This document shows positions 22,164-31,799 of a DNA stretch of 64,000 nucleotides, in pieces. The first letter of the stretch is position 1. The number at the start of each line of letters is the position of its first letter. Position numbers and translations under genes: made by a program. Below the pieces are notes generated by a model that did no database searches, was not told where the DNA came from, and saw nothing but the letters and a program-made list of their open reading frames with translations. Origin of the DNA: Rhinopithecus roxellana (lineage: Eukaryota; Chordata; Mammalia; Primates; Cercopithecidae); the NCBI RefSeq assembly GCF_007565055.1, contig NC_044568.1, positions 42,116,156-42,180,155 of the forward strand, read 5' to 3'.

Positions 22164-22456
22164 GGCCAGGCGCTGTGGCTCATACCTGTAATCCCAGCAC
22201 TTTGGGAGGCTGAGGTGGGCAGATTACCTGAGGACAGGAGTTTGAGACCAGCCTGGCCAACAAGGTGAAGCCTCGTCTCTACTAAAAATACAAAAATTAG
22301 CCGGGCATGGTAGCGGGAACCTGTAATCCCAGCTACTTGGGTGACTGAGGCAAGAGAATCACTTGAGCCCAGGAGGCGGAGGCTTCAGTGAGCCAAGACC
22401 GCACCATTGCACTCCAACCTGGGTGACAAGAACAAAACTCCATCTCAAAAAAAAAA
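22164..22456 (+). mobile_element. Alu (S-like), plus strand, in the CCL22 3' UTR
   Basis: 'gaggccaggcgctgtggctc' through 'ccatctcaaaaaaaaaa'. It lies only about 15 bp after the previous Alu, in the same orientation. Confidence 0.92.
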
Positions 22457-23348
22457 GGGGGGGAGAGTGGGGGAAGAAAGGTGAATCTGGGCAAATTTGG
22501 GGCTTCACATTGACCCAGCTGGCTCCTTTCTAGTGACCTTGAGTCTCTGTATTGATATGTAACTGCCTTTCGGCAGGGAGAGGGGAGGGTCATTAGTTTT
22601 ATTGATTTTGTCTGCAGCCACATTCTGGGCTCTGATTCTGAGCTGGGGCCTGTCTGCAGTGCTCTATGCTAAAGGCCGGGAGACCAGAGTAACTTAGATA
22701 TAAAACTTGGTCCAACTAGTGGGGAGGTAGGGGAGACAACCCCCAAATCCCAAGAATCTGGGGAGACTGTGACTAGGGTTATTAAGAGAGGACAGAGGGC
22801 CAGGGGACGTCTAATACATGAAATGGAATTACCGGCTGCTTGGGTGAGCAATGCCTTGGAGGGCTGGTGGGGCTACACATGTGCAGGTGGTGGGACTTTC
22901 TGGGTGTCGGCAACATCCCAGGCAAAGACCCAAAAGTGGGATGTGTGATATGGGTTTGGAGAATAGGGAGGTAGAACCCAACATGCTTGAAGGGAAGTGG
23001 GCAGGCTGGAGACAGAGATGGAACCCAGATCCAGAAGGCCACGTGCCAGGCTTGGGAGCCCTGACCTCAGCTTAGGGCAGTGGGGAGTCATGGAAGGGTT
23101 TGAGCAGGGGAATCGCTGATGGGAACAGGACACTCTGGCTGCAGGGAGGCAGAGGATGGGTTAGAGGGGTCGGGGGGAGATGGGAGTGACAGCACGGAGG
23201 TGACAAAGGGTGACAGCCACCGGGATGCAGATCAGGGAATGCAGAGAGTTGGCACAGGCTTCCGGCTGGGAGCAGCTGTAATGGCAGGGAGGTAGGGCTC
23301 CTGAGCTTTCCTGGAGGAGCCAAGGCCATGGTCATCAGAGTAGGCTCT

Positions 23349-23433
23349 TCATTGGCTCAGCTTATTGAGAATCATCTTCACCCAGGGCACTCTGGGATCA
23401 GCACAGATCTCCTTACCCCTGGAGGTTAGCAAC
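23349..23433 (-). CDS. CCL22: CCL22 coding exon 3: C-terminal helix
   Basis: 85 nt completing Val66 and encoding LLTSRGKEICADPRVPWV and KMILNKLSQ, stop TGA at 23349-23351. It carries Cys76 and the C-terminal amphipathic helix of the chemokine fold. Acceptor 'cttccag' precedes it. Residues 70 and 72 are Ser and Gly here. The human exon, as I recall, reads Phe70 and Asp72 (LLTFRDKEIC). The reading frame is otherwise intact. This exon is too short to appear in a length-filtered ORF scan. Confidence 0.95.
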
Positions 23434-23648
23434 CTGGAAGGGGAGACCCCAGAGACAATGCAGCAACATTAGCATGCAGCAAGGAGGCCACACCCTCAGG
23501 AACTTAGCATTTATGAGCCACCTACTTTATGCAGGGCTCAGCATTTATGAGTCACCCACTGCACGTGACATTACCTGCTAAATAGAGTGGTTCAAAATTT
23601 ACGAGTCACCTGTGGTGTGAAAAGAATTATTTCTAAAGAGGAAGAGGA

Positions 23649-23942
23649 GGCCGGGAGCTCATGCCTGTAAACCCAGCACTTTGGAAGGCCGAGGCAAGAG
23701 GATTGTTTGAGCCTAGGGGTTTGAGACCATCCTGGGAAACATGGCAAAACCCTGTCTCTACAAAAATGTACAAGTCAGCCAGGCATGGTGGCATGTGCCT
23801 GTGATCTCAGCTGTTTGGGAGGCTGAGGTGGGAGGATTGCTTGAGCTCAGGACATCGAGGCTGCAGTGAGCCCAGGTCTCTGCTCCACTGTACTCCAGCC
23901 TAGGCAACAGAATGAGACCATGTGTCAGGAAAAAAAAAAAAA
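23649..23942 (+). mobile_element. Alu (J-like), plus strand
   Basis: 'ggccgggagctcatgcctgt' (small deletion in the promoter box region) through the A-run at 23930-23942. Confidence 0.87.
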
Positions 23943-24046
23943 GGAAGAGGAGCAGCAAGGACTTCCAAGACCCTCAGTTCTTTAGTCCCGGCCTTGAGTT
24001 CCAGGTGAGGTCATGAAATAGAATCCCCAAGAGTTGGGTGTTTTTG

Positions 24047-24336
24047 TGTTTTTTTTTTTAGATGAAGTCTCTGTCACCCAGGCTGGAGTGTAGTGGTACG
24101 ATTTTGGCTCGCTGCAACCTCCACTCCCCGGGGTCAGGAGATCCCCCTGCCTCAGCCTCCCAGGTAGCCAGGATTACAGGTGCCCACCACAACGCCCAGC
24201 TAATTTTTGTATTTTTAGTAGAGATGGGTTTTCACCATGTTGGCCAGGCTGGTCTTGAACTCCTGACCTCAAGTGATCTGCCTGTCTCGGCCTCCCAAAG
24301 TGCTGGGATTACAGGAGTGAGCCACCTCGCCAAGCC
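24047..24336 (-). mobile_element. Alu (S-like), minus strand
   Basis: 'tagatgaagtctctgtcacc' through 'gccacctcgccaagcc'. 'agaatccccaagag' flanks both sides (about 24019-24032 and 24338-24351), a good TSD. Confidence 0.92.
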
Positions 24337-24435
24337 AGAATCCCCAAGAGTCTTATAATACGCTTAACTACTCTGAGCTTCAAGACACATTCTTTCTGGG
24401 GTCCCTTCTGGCTCAAAATCCAATGATCACATATG

Positions 24436-24705
24436 ATTTGATTGATTGATTGATTGATTTTAGAGACAGGGTCTCACTCTATTGCCCAGACTTGTCTTGA
24501 ACTCCTGGTCTCAAGTGATCCTCCCAACTTGGCCTCCCAAAGTGCTGAGATTACAGGTGTAAGCCACTGCACTCAGCTTTTTTTATTTAAAAAAAAAAAA
24601 AAAAAGTCTCACTAAGTTACCAGGTTGACCTCAAAATCCAGGGTTCAGGCAATCCTCCTGCCTCAGCCTCCCAAGTAGCTGAGAGGCCCTACCGTGCCCA
24701 GCAGT
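24436..24705 (-). mobile_element. Alu monomer fragments, minus strand
   Basis: 24436-24578 is a right-arm-like piece with a (ttga)n head ('gggtctcactctattgccca', 'actgcactcagct'). 24580-24705 is a second degraded piece ('cctcagcctcccaagtagct'). Confidence 0.7.
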
Positions 24706-24714
24706 TGAGCATCT

Positions 24715-24935
24715 ATTATGTGCCAGACATTCAGCTCTTCACCTTCCTCTTACATTACTGTGCCCTGTAATGCTCAAGAGGCCCCCTAACCTCTGTGTGC
24801 TCATTTCCTCATCTGTGAAAAGGGGGTCATGATGGCACCTGCTGTGTAGGATTGTTTCAAGGATTAAATGAGTTCATATCTATAAAGTGCTTACAACAGT
24901 GCCTAGCACTTAGCAAGCACTCTCTATGTGTTTGA
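24715..24935 (-). repeat. MIR SINE
   Basis: 'atttcctcatctgtgaaaag', 'aggattaaatgagttcatat' and 'acaacagtgcctagcactta' are in antisense MIR order. Confidence 0.65.
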
Positions 24936-25384
24936 AAATACAAATAAGTCAAATAAGTAAAGGTTATTACTTCATTATACTGTTGGGGAAACTGAGGCTC
25001 AGAGTTAAAGAGAGAAGAACTCTGGGAGGGCTTCCTGCTTCAGCCTTCTTTATTATTCACCTGCAGATCCCTCTAAGAGATGGTGTCAGCAATAAGGAGG
25101 AGGAAGACGAGAAGAAGATAATAGAGGCCCAAAGCGGGTCATGAGTCCCTAAACCCAGCCTCCCCCAGTGTGTGATCTGGTGGACAGCAGGCTCTGAGCA
25201 GTTGGAGAAGGAGCCAGAGAGGCTACCGCAGAGAGAGCAGGACCCATCACCCAGCCAGGTGCAGGTGCAGGCTCCAGGCCAGGGAAAAGGAGGCAAAGAA
25301 GCCAGAGAAAGAAGCAAAGGAGAGCAAGAAATTCAGGAGAAAGCCCTGAACGAGGAACCAGGAGTGAGTTCTGGCTCCAGCCTG

Positions 25385-25560
25385 GGCAGCCTTGAGCAGG
25401 TCACTGTCCCTTGCTAAGCCTGTTTCTCCATCTCTACCATGGGAATTGTTGAACCTCCTCATAGGATTGTTGTGAGAATCAAACCAGTTAACACAGGTGA
25501 TGATCAGAACAGTGCCTGGCACTCGGGAGGCACCTTGGAAATTTTAGCTCTTAATATTAT
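25385..25560 (-). repeat. MIR SINE, antisense
   Basis: 'gagcaggtcactgtcccttg', 'cataggattgttgtgagaat' and 'cagtgcctggcactcgggag'. Confidence 0.7.
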
Positions 25561-25628
25561 TCTTCCGGTCAAAATGGGTTGCCTCGGACTTCTGGGAGCC
25601 TGGAGAGGATCCAAGACACTTCTGGTGT

Positions 25629-25937
25629 GAGCTTTTTTTTTTTTTTTTTTTTTTTTTGAGACAGTGTCTCGGTCTGTTGCCCAGGCTGGAGTGAGGTGGA
25701 GTGATCTCAGCTCACTGCAACCTCCACCTTCCAGGTTCAAACGATTCTCCTGCCTCAGCCTCCCAAGTAGCTGGGATCACAGGCACGCACCACCACACTC
25801 AGCTAATTTTGTATTTTTAGTAGAGATGGGGTTTCACCATGTTGACTAGGCTGATCTCGAACTCCTGACCTCAAGTGATCTGCCTGCCTCGGCCTCCCAA
25901 AGTGCTGGAATTACAGGCATGAGCCACCACGCCTGGT
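25629..25937 (-). mobile_element. Alu (S-like), minus strand
   Basis: A T-run (25630-25657) is followed by 'gagacagtgtctcggtctgt' and ends at 'gccaccacgcctggttc'. Confidence 0.93.
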
Positions 25938-26355
25938 TCACCATCCATTTTTGCCCAGAACCTGGGAGCATCTTTGCTGACTCAGTGGCGCTAGGCATAC
26001 TCCTATACCTGCTATACCCAAATACCCTAGATGCCACAGCTACTGACGGCCTACTGCCATGCCCACACTGTGGCGGCACCCTGTTCACTCAGCTTGGCAT
26101 CCTCAGAACCTGACATGTTGCCTGGCGCCTAGTAAGCACCTGATGATATTTGCTAAATGATCACATTATTTTTGTTTGTAGTACACCCAAGCCTGAACTG
26201 AGTCATCTCTTCCAGCCAAGCCATCCTGGCAGGCATCCGGTAGCCCTGCCACATCCCTCTCATCCCTGGGTGTGTCCCATCCACCAGCACCTGGGCCATC
26301 CCAGGCTGTACCCATCAGACCCACCAAGACCCTGTGGCCCCAGCTGCCTACTCAC

Positions 26356-26479
26356 ACCACGCCAGGCCTCGGGCAGGAGTCTGAGGTCCAGTAGAAGTGT
26401 TTCACCACACGCAGGGGCAGACGGTAACGGACGTAATCACGGCAGCAGACACTGTCTTCCATGTTGGCGCCATACGGGC
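26356..26479 (-). CDS. CCL22: CCL22 coding exon 2: CC motif and core
   Basis: 124 nt completing Gly25 and encoding PYGANMEDSVCCRDYVRYR and LPLRVVKHFYWTSDSCPRPG, then Val65 and two bases of Val66. Cys36-Cys37 is the CC motif and Cys60 the third cysteine. Mature chemokine begins at Gly25. Acceptor 'ccgctag' and donor 'gtgagt' flank it. The mature N-terminus Gly-Pro is a known dipeptidyl peptidase 4 target type (family knowledge). Intron phases 1 and 2 match CX3CL1 exon 2. Confidence 0.96.
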
Positions 26480-26784
26480 CTAGCGGAGGGGTGCCCAGTG
26501 AATTCCCAAGCTGGAGCCCGGAGAGGTCACCCTCGGCCCCAGCCCCTGATCTCGGCCTCTCCAGGCTCCAGGAAAGAGATGCAGTTTTTCTGTTCTCATG
26601 TGGAAGGATGGTGACCAGAGGATTCTGAGCCCTCCAAGATCCTACCCTTGGAGCTTCTGAGAAGACACTTACGGTCTGATGTCTACACTCTGGGACAGTC
26701 AGCTCTAGGAACAGGGATTCAGAACAACTAAGCATCAGCTGTACCCCAAGATGGGACTCAGTGACTCTGAGCCACAAGGTGCCT

Positions 26785-26935
26785 TAGATCCTTGCTGTTC
26801 AAGGTAAGGTCCATGGTCCATGGCATCAGCATCACCTGGGAGCTTGTCAGAAATGCTCAGTCCCCGGCGCCAGACCTGCTGAATCCAGTGTGCATTTTGA
26901 CAAGCTCCCCAGTGATCCATCAGCACATGGGCACT
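26785..26935 (+). mobile_element. MER5A-like hAT-Charlie DNA transposon relic
   Basis: 'ccttgctgttcaaggtaagg', 'gcatcagcatcacctgggag' and 'cttgtcagaaatgctcagtc', then 'acaagctccccagtgatcc', follow the MER5A order as I recall it. No coding capacity. Confidence 0.7.
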
Positions 26936-26949
26936 TGAGAAGTCAGCTT

Positions 26950-27245
26950 CTGCTCATATGTGTGCAGTGGGAAGGCTGCGGTCCAGAGAGGGAGAGGCAC
27001 TTGCCCAGGATCACACAGCAAGATGCAGCAGAGTCAGGACCAAGGCTCAACAGAGGACAGTCACATAGACCCGGGTTCGAGTCCTGCTTTCCCCTGACTC
27101 ACTGGGCCACCCTGACCAAGTCATTGAATCCTCTGAGGCCCAATTTCCTCATCCCACCAAAGGGGTAATAACAGTACCAGCTTCAGAGGGTGTTTAATGC
27201 ATGAAAAGTACTCAGAAAGCCCAGCAGCTGGGAGCAATTCTTGTT
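26950..27245. repeat. Two adjacent MIR pieces of opposite polarity
   Basis: Sense core at 26960-27055 ('cccaggatcacacagcaaga') and antisense core at 27075-27230 ('gaggcccaatttcctcatcc'). The 'ggttcgagtcc' at 27075 is a MIR-related B-box, not a tRNA gene. Confidence 0.65.
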
Positions 27246-27367
27246 TATAGCTCCCCCCCCCACTCCAGTGCTCACTCCTCCACCCAACACAGCACAAGCA
27301 TAGAGTGGGGTGGAGAAGGAGTCAGGAACCCATACTGAGGACAGGTTCTGGACAAAAATGGATAGTG

Positions 27368-27665
27368 AGTCCAGCGCAGTGGCTCACACCTGTAATCCTA
27401 GCACTTAGGGAGGCCGAGATGGGAGTATCACTTAAAGTCAGGAGTTCAAGACAAGCCTGGTCAACATGGTGAAACCCCATCTCTACTAAAAATACAAAAA
27501 TTAGCCGGGCATGGTGGTGGGTGCCTGTAATCCCAGCTACTCAGGAGGCTGAGGCAGGAGAATCACTTTAACCCCAGAGGTGGAGGTTGCAGTGAGCCAA
27601 GATTGTGCCACTGCACTCCAACCTGGGCGAAAGAGACTCCATCTCAAAAAATAAATAAATGAAAT
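27368..27665 (+). mobile_element. Alu (S-like), plus strand
   Basis: 'gtccagcgcagtggctcaca' through an (aaat)n tail. Confidence 0.92.
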
Positions 27666-27683
27666 GAAATAAAAAATAAATTT

Positions 27684-28010
27684 AGGCTAGGCACAGTGGC
27701 TCACGCCTGTAATCCCAGCTCTTTGGGAGGCGGAGGTGGATGGATCATCTGAGGTCAGGAGTTTGAGACCAGCCTGGCCAACATGGTGAAACCCTGTCTC
27801 CACTAAAAATACAAAAATTAGCCAGGCATGGTGGTGCATGCCTGTAATCCCAGCTACTCAGGAGGCTGAGGCAGGAGAATCGCTTGAACCTGGGAGGTGG
27901 AGTTTGCAGTGGGCCAAGATTGTTCCACTGTACTCCAGCCTGGGCAACAAGAGCGAAACTCTGTGTCAAAAAATAAAATAAAATATAATAAAATAATTTA
28001 AAAAATACTA
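27684..28010 (+). mobile_element. Alu (S-like), plus strand
   Basis: 'aggctaggcacagtggctca' through an AT-rich (aaaat)n tail. Confidence 0.92.
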
Positions 28011-28415
28011 AAATTTTTAAAAATGGATGGTAGGAGGGCAGCACCAGCTTTCCAAGGGAGAACCACTTGCCCCAGACCTGCCTTCCCCTACTCAGACCTG
28101 ACCCCTTAGAAGCTCCTCACCCACACCCCTAGGGCCCTATGCTTGAGTTTTCTGGAGCAAGAGATCCTGAGGCTATGCGCACCACAACCCCCAACCCAAC
28201 TGAGACAGATCCTAGACTCCAAGCCTTCAAGACTACCCATTCAACAGACTTGTAAACTGAGGCCCAGAGAAGCGCTGCAACTAGCCGAGGGCCGCAAGAG
28301 CCAACAGCAGACTGGGGTCTTCTGTTCTCAGTCCAGTGCTTGTCCAAGACATGGGGAAGACACCCCAGCATCCGCCCTGGCCTCTGTAGGGGGCCTTCCT
28401 GCTCCCCAGCCTCAC

Positions 28416-28488
28416 CTGCCTCAGTTGCTTGAAGCGCCACAGCAAGGAGGACGAGGACACCCAGGAACATAGTCTGTAGGCGGGCCAT
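28416..28488 (-). CDS. CCL22: CCL22 coding exon 1: signal peptide
   Basis: 73 nt, ATG at 28486-28488. Encodes MARLQTMFLGVLVLLAVALQ and ATEA plus the first base of Gly25, a classic hydrophobic signal peptide of 24 residues. Donor gtgagg follows. The open frame extends upstream to 28578, but that part is 5' UTR and promoter; the internal Met is chosen because it matches the CCL22 start and the leader 'acaggacagagcatgg' matches the human mRNA as I recall it. Residues 7-10 are MFLG where I recall ALLV in human. Confidence 0.95.
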
Positions 28489-28522
28489 GCTCTGTCCTGT
28501 ATGTCTCAGCCCAGGTGTCTGC
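28489..28522 (-). other. CCL22: CCL22 5' UTR
   Basis: Short leader starting with 'gcagacacctgggctgagac' on the minus strand, matching the human CCL22 mRNA start from memory. Confidence 0.7.
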
Positions 28523-28544
28523 AAAGGGACATAGGAAGACCTGC

Positions 28545-28551
28545 TATTTAA
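28545..28551 (-). promoter_or_regulatory. CCL22: CCL22 TATA-like element
   Basis: The minus strand reads TTAAATA, a weak TATA variant, 24-30 bases upstream of the inferred start. Confidence 0.5.
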
Positions 28552-29140
28552 GATGCTGGCTCCACCCACAAGCCTCACTTACTTACCTCTTAGTCACCGG
28601 GGTGCCCGGAGTCACTTGACATTCACATCTCAAAAGGAGAACTACCTCCCACTTCCTCCAAAGTGGAGAAATTCTCTTTGGCGGGGAACCACTCAGAGGG
28701 GACCCCCCCCAAATCTGTCCTCTCCCCTGGTTTCAGAGAGACTTGTAAAATCCCCCTCTTATAGACTCATGCTCCCCAGGGTCTCCACGTTGTGTGGCCT
28801 TGTTTAGTTGTCTCTGGGACTTGGTTTTCCCATCTGGAAATAAGGGAGATGGTTTCACAGCCTTGTTGACTTCACTGGTTGTAAATCAAGTGAGAATGTG
28901 GACCAACCCTCACCTGGAATTGAGGCCTGTCTTGTACCCTTAATGACGGCATCACTGATCTCTCTTCAATGGGAGAGGCCTATGGACCCATTGACCCCAT
29001 CACCAGCCTCTTCTGGGGCTTCTCGCGAAGTCCACATTTGGGCCAGGTCATAGATTTCTCAACGGTTTTTGAAAAGCGTCCACCCACACTTGTATCCTGC
29101 CTGATTTTCCTTCCCAGTGGCTGCCAGGCTCTCCCTCCCC
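28552..29140. other. CCL22 proximal upstream region
   Basis: Unique DNA, no repeat or exon recognised. Purine/pyrimidine-biased patches (c-run at 28702-28709). Control elements are likely here but none is firmly identifiable. Confidence 0.4.
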
Positions 29141-29780
29141 TTCTGCCATCTCAGTCCCTCACCATGTCCATGTCCTGTTGATTGTGCTTCCTGAATCTCT
29201 CTCAGATCCGCTTCTTCTCTCCAACCCCACTGTCCTTGCCCAGTCCAGGCCACCTCCACCTCAGGCTGGGATGCTGGCCCCCTCAATGCCATCCTTACCC
29301 TGCAGCAGCCAGAGTGCGTGGTCCCGAGCTACACACTCTCTCTCCTGCTTCAAAACCCTGCTATGGCTCCCCATTCACCTAAGGGCAGGGCCTGGGCTCC
29401 TGTCTGTGGCCCTCAAGGCCCGGTTTCCGGACAGGCCTTTCCCCACTGGTCTCCTTCCCCTGAGGGATCACACCACACTCCTCACAGTTCCTCAAAAGGG
29501 ACTGCGGCCTGTCCCTGGCCTTTAATGTCACTTTCCACATCTCTACCGCATAAACTCCTACTCATGCGTCAAAGCTGTTTGAAATGTCATGTCCTTGGTA
29601 AGCATACCCTCTCAGGACTTCAAAGCCTTCTAGGGGACCTGGAATGTGGCCCTGGGCAGACTGTGTCAGGTTTTCTCTTTCTCAAGCCCCTCCCTAGAAG
29701 CCAGACTCCAAGCTCTAGGAGGCTGGGGTCTCCCTTCATTTTTCCTGGCATTCCCAGTGCCTTCTGAGGATCAGGCACAT
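29140..29780 (+). repeat. Old L2-like LINE fragment
   Basis: 'tgcagcagccagagtgcgtg', 'cttcaaaaccctgctatggc' and 'ggcctttccccactggtctc' follow an ancient LINE pattern ('cagcagccagagtgatcc', 'caaaaccctccaatggcttc'). Heavily diverged, subfamily uncertain. Confidence 0.5.
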
Positions 29781-29799
29781 GGTAGGTGCTTGGAACACA

Positions 29800-30118
29800 T
29801 GGGCTGGGCACGGTGGCTCATTCCTGTAATCCTCTAACCCCAGCACTTTGGGAGGCCCAGGCAGGTGGATCACCTGAGGTCAGGAGTTCAAGACCAGCCT
29901 GGCCAACATGGAGAAACCCCATCTCTACCAAAAATACAAAAATTGGCCGAGCATGATGGCACGCGCCTGTAATCCCAGCTACTCGGGGGACTGAGACAGG
30001 AGAATTGCTTGAATCCGGTGAGAGGCAGAGGTTGCAGTGAGCCAAGATTGCGCCACTGCGCTCTAGCCTGGGTGAGAGAATGAGACTCCATCTCAAACAA
30101 ACAAACAAACAAACAAAA
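29800..30118 (+). mobile_element. Alu (S-like), plus strand
   Basis: 'gggctgggcacggtggctca', with a 5-10 bp internal insertion after 'cctgtaatcc', through an (aaac)n tail. Confidence 0.92.
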
Positions 30119-30124
30119 ACAACA

Positions 30125-30230
30125 CATCTAATGAAAGAGGAAACTGAGGTTCAGAGAAAGAGAGGACTTGCCCAGTTCACACAGCCACACAGAGGCTATG
30201 CCAGGCCTGGAACTCAGAACTTGGGACTCC
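30125..30230 (+). repeat. MIR SINE, sense
   Basis: 'gaggaaactgaggttcagag', then 'cttgcccagttcacacagcc'. Confidence 0.7.
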
Positions 30231-30292
30231 ATTTATAAAGGGAGCCATCCATTCATCCAATTCCTTCATTCAGCAAATATTTATTGAACCCT

Positions 30293-31072
30293 GTCGTAGA
30301 CAGAATAATGGCCCCCCTAAATGTCCACATTCTAATCCCCAAAACCTATGAATATGTTACCTTATGTGGTAAAAAGGACTTTGCAGATGTGACTGTTTAG
30401 GGTTTAGGATTTTTGTTGTTGTTGTTTTAGAGGCAGGATCTCACTCTGTCACATAAGCTGGAGTGCAGTGGTGCAATCACAGCTCACTGCAGCCTTGACT
30501 TCCTGGGCTCAAGCGATCCTACTGCCTCAGCCTCTCAAGTAGCTGGGAATACAGGTGTGTGCCACCATGCCCAGCTAATTTTTATTTCTTCTAGAGATGG
30601 AGGTCTCACTATGTTGCCAGGGCTGGTCTCGAACTCCTGGCCTCAAGCAATCCTCCTACCTCGGCCTCTTTAAGTGCTAGGATTATGGGTGTGAGCCACC
30701 ATACCTGACCTAGAATCTTTAAAGAGGGAGATTTCTTGGATTATCTGGACAGGCTGAAGGCAATCACAGGGTTATTTCAAAAGGGAGGCAGTGGGTCAGA
30801 GTCAGAAGAGATGATGGATGACAGAGCAGAGGTCCCAGTGACGTGGAACTCTGAACCCAGGGATGCAGGCGGGTTGGAGAAGCTGGAAGAGGCAGGGAAA
30901 CAGATTCTCCCCTAGAGCCTCCAGAAATAACTTATCTCTCCCTACACCTTGAGTTTAGTCCACTGAGACTGATTTAGAACTTCTGACCTCCCAGGCGATT
31001 GGATAATAAATTTGTGATGTTTTAAGCCACCAAGTTCATGGTCATTTGTTACAGCAGCCAGAGGAAGCTCAT
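30293..31072 (+). mobile_element. ERVL-MaLR-like solo LTR (MLT-type), split by an Alu
   Basis: 'agacagaataatggcccccc', 'gaatatgttaccttatgtgg', 'gattctcccctagagcctcc', 'ttaagccaccaagttcatgg' and 'catttgttacagcagccaga' form a well-known mammalian LTR sequence. The Alu at 30410-30708 interrupts it. No internal retroviral genes. The family name is from memory. Confidence 0.65.
30410..30708 (-). mobile_element. Alu (J-like), minus strand, inside an LTR
   Basis: A (tgt)n head is followed by 'aggcaggatctcactctgtc' and ends at 'gccaccatacctgacc'. Confidence 0.88.
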
Positions 31073-31316
31073 ACAAGCACCTACTATGTGCCAAGTGCAC
31101 TGCCAGAGCCTGGGAAGGCAGCCTGAACAGGAGAGTAGGGGCCCCTGCTCTGATGGAGTTTGTCTTCCACAACAGACAAACATGGCAAACAACGTAATGT
31201 CAGGCTGGGAGGAACACCAGGAAGCGAATGAAACAGAGAAGCAGCTTTGGGATAGGCAGTTGGGAAAAGCCTCTAGAAGGGGGTGACATTTCAGCTGAAA
31301 TTCAAAGATAGAAGGG

Positions 31317-31624
31317 AGGCCAGGCACAGTGGCTCATGCTTATAATCCCAGCACTTTGGGAGGCTGAGGCAAGCAGATCATTTGAGGTCAGGAGTTCAAG
31401 ACCAGCCTGGCCAACATGGTGAAACCCCATCTCTACTAAAAATATAAAAATTAGCCATACAAGGTGGTGTGCACCTGTAATCCCAGCTACTTGGGAGGCT
31501 GAGGCAGGAGAATCACTTGAACCCAGGAGGCAGGCAGAGGTTGCAGTGAGCCAAGATTGCACCACTGTACTGCAGCTTGGGTGGCAGAGAGAGACTTCAT
31601 CTCAAAAAAAAAAAAAAAAAAAAA
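31317..31624 (+). mobile_element. Alu (S-like), plus strand
   Basis: 'aggccaggcacagtggctca' through an A-run of about 20. Confidence 0.93.
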
Positions 31625-31799
31625 GATAGGAAGGAGCCTGCCAGGGAGAGACACAGCAGATGCAAAGGCCCAGACAGACTGAGAGGGCTGAACAGTTGAG
31701 ACAGAGTGGGTAGAGACAGAATGGGTAGAGATGCAGAGCACAGCTGAGTGGAGAGGCTGGCAGGCAGGGACCGCAGGGCTCCCGTGAGCTCCGGCTAGG

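Larger units (their letters stand above)
20770..23348 (-). other. CCL22: CCL22 3' untranslated region
   Basis: About 2.6 kb from stop to predicted cleavage, matching the known long human 3' UTR. It includes two full Alus and one Alu fragment (21225-22456), all plus strand and so antisense in the mRNA. The 3' end is inferred from the AATAAA signal. Confidence 0.75.
23434..26355 (-). other. CCL22: CCL22 intron 2
   Basis: Donor gtgagt, acceptor ttccag, phase 2. It holds Alus at 23649-23942, 24047-24336 and 25629-25937, Alu fragments at 24436-24705 and MIR elements at 24715-24935 and 25385-25560. No further exon is seen. Confidence 0.9.
26480..28415 (-). other. CCL22: CCL22 intron 1
   Basis: Donor gtgagg, acceptor gctag, phase 1. 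Contains a MER5A-like relic (26785-26935), MIRs (26950-27245) and two Alus in tandem (27368-28010). Confidence 0.9.
20770..28522 (-). other. CCL22: CCL22 gene (MDC), full transcription unit
   Basis: The complete minus-strand gene has its start near 28522, coding exons at 28416-28488, 26356-26479 and 23349-23433, and a poly(A) signal at 20789-20794. Introns are 1936 bp and 2922 bp with GT-AG ends (gtgagg/gctag, gtgagt/ttccag). The CDS is 282 nt, or 93 residues plus stop, the same length as human. The product is a secreted CC chemokine that attracts CCR4-positive cells (Th2 and regulatory T cells) and is made mainly by dendritic cells and macrophages (family knowledge). Cysteines are at 36, 37, 60 and 76. 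CX3CL1 follows about 6.6 kb downstream in the same direction. Two residues before Cys76 differ from the human protein I remember. Confidence 0.95.
30250..31310 (+). repeat. L2-like element split by an LTR
   Basis: Left part at 30250-30292 ('cattcagcaaatatttattg') continues at 31073-31310 ('aagcacctactatgtgccaa', 'gctctgatggagtttgtctt'), a typical old LINE/MIR-type order, interrupted by the LTR element at 30293-31072. Confidence 0.6.

Noticed and set aside
27075..27095. tRNA-like B-box 'ggttcgagtcc'
   Set aside because: Part of a MIR; no cloverleaf arms or A-box at the right distance.
28489..28578. Upstream Met for CCL22 in the 149-residue frame
   Set aside because: Runs through the 5' UTR and TATA-like element and past the exon 1 donor; the internal Met gives the known signal peptide.
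28665..28676. NF-kB-like 'gagaatttctcc' (minus strand) upstream of CCL22
   Set aside because: Imperfect at several consensus positions; a chance match cannot be excluded.
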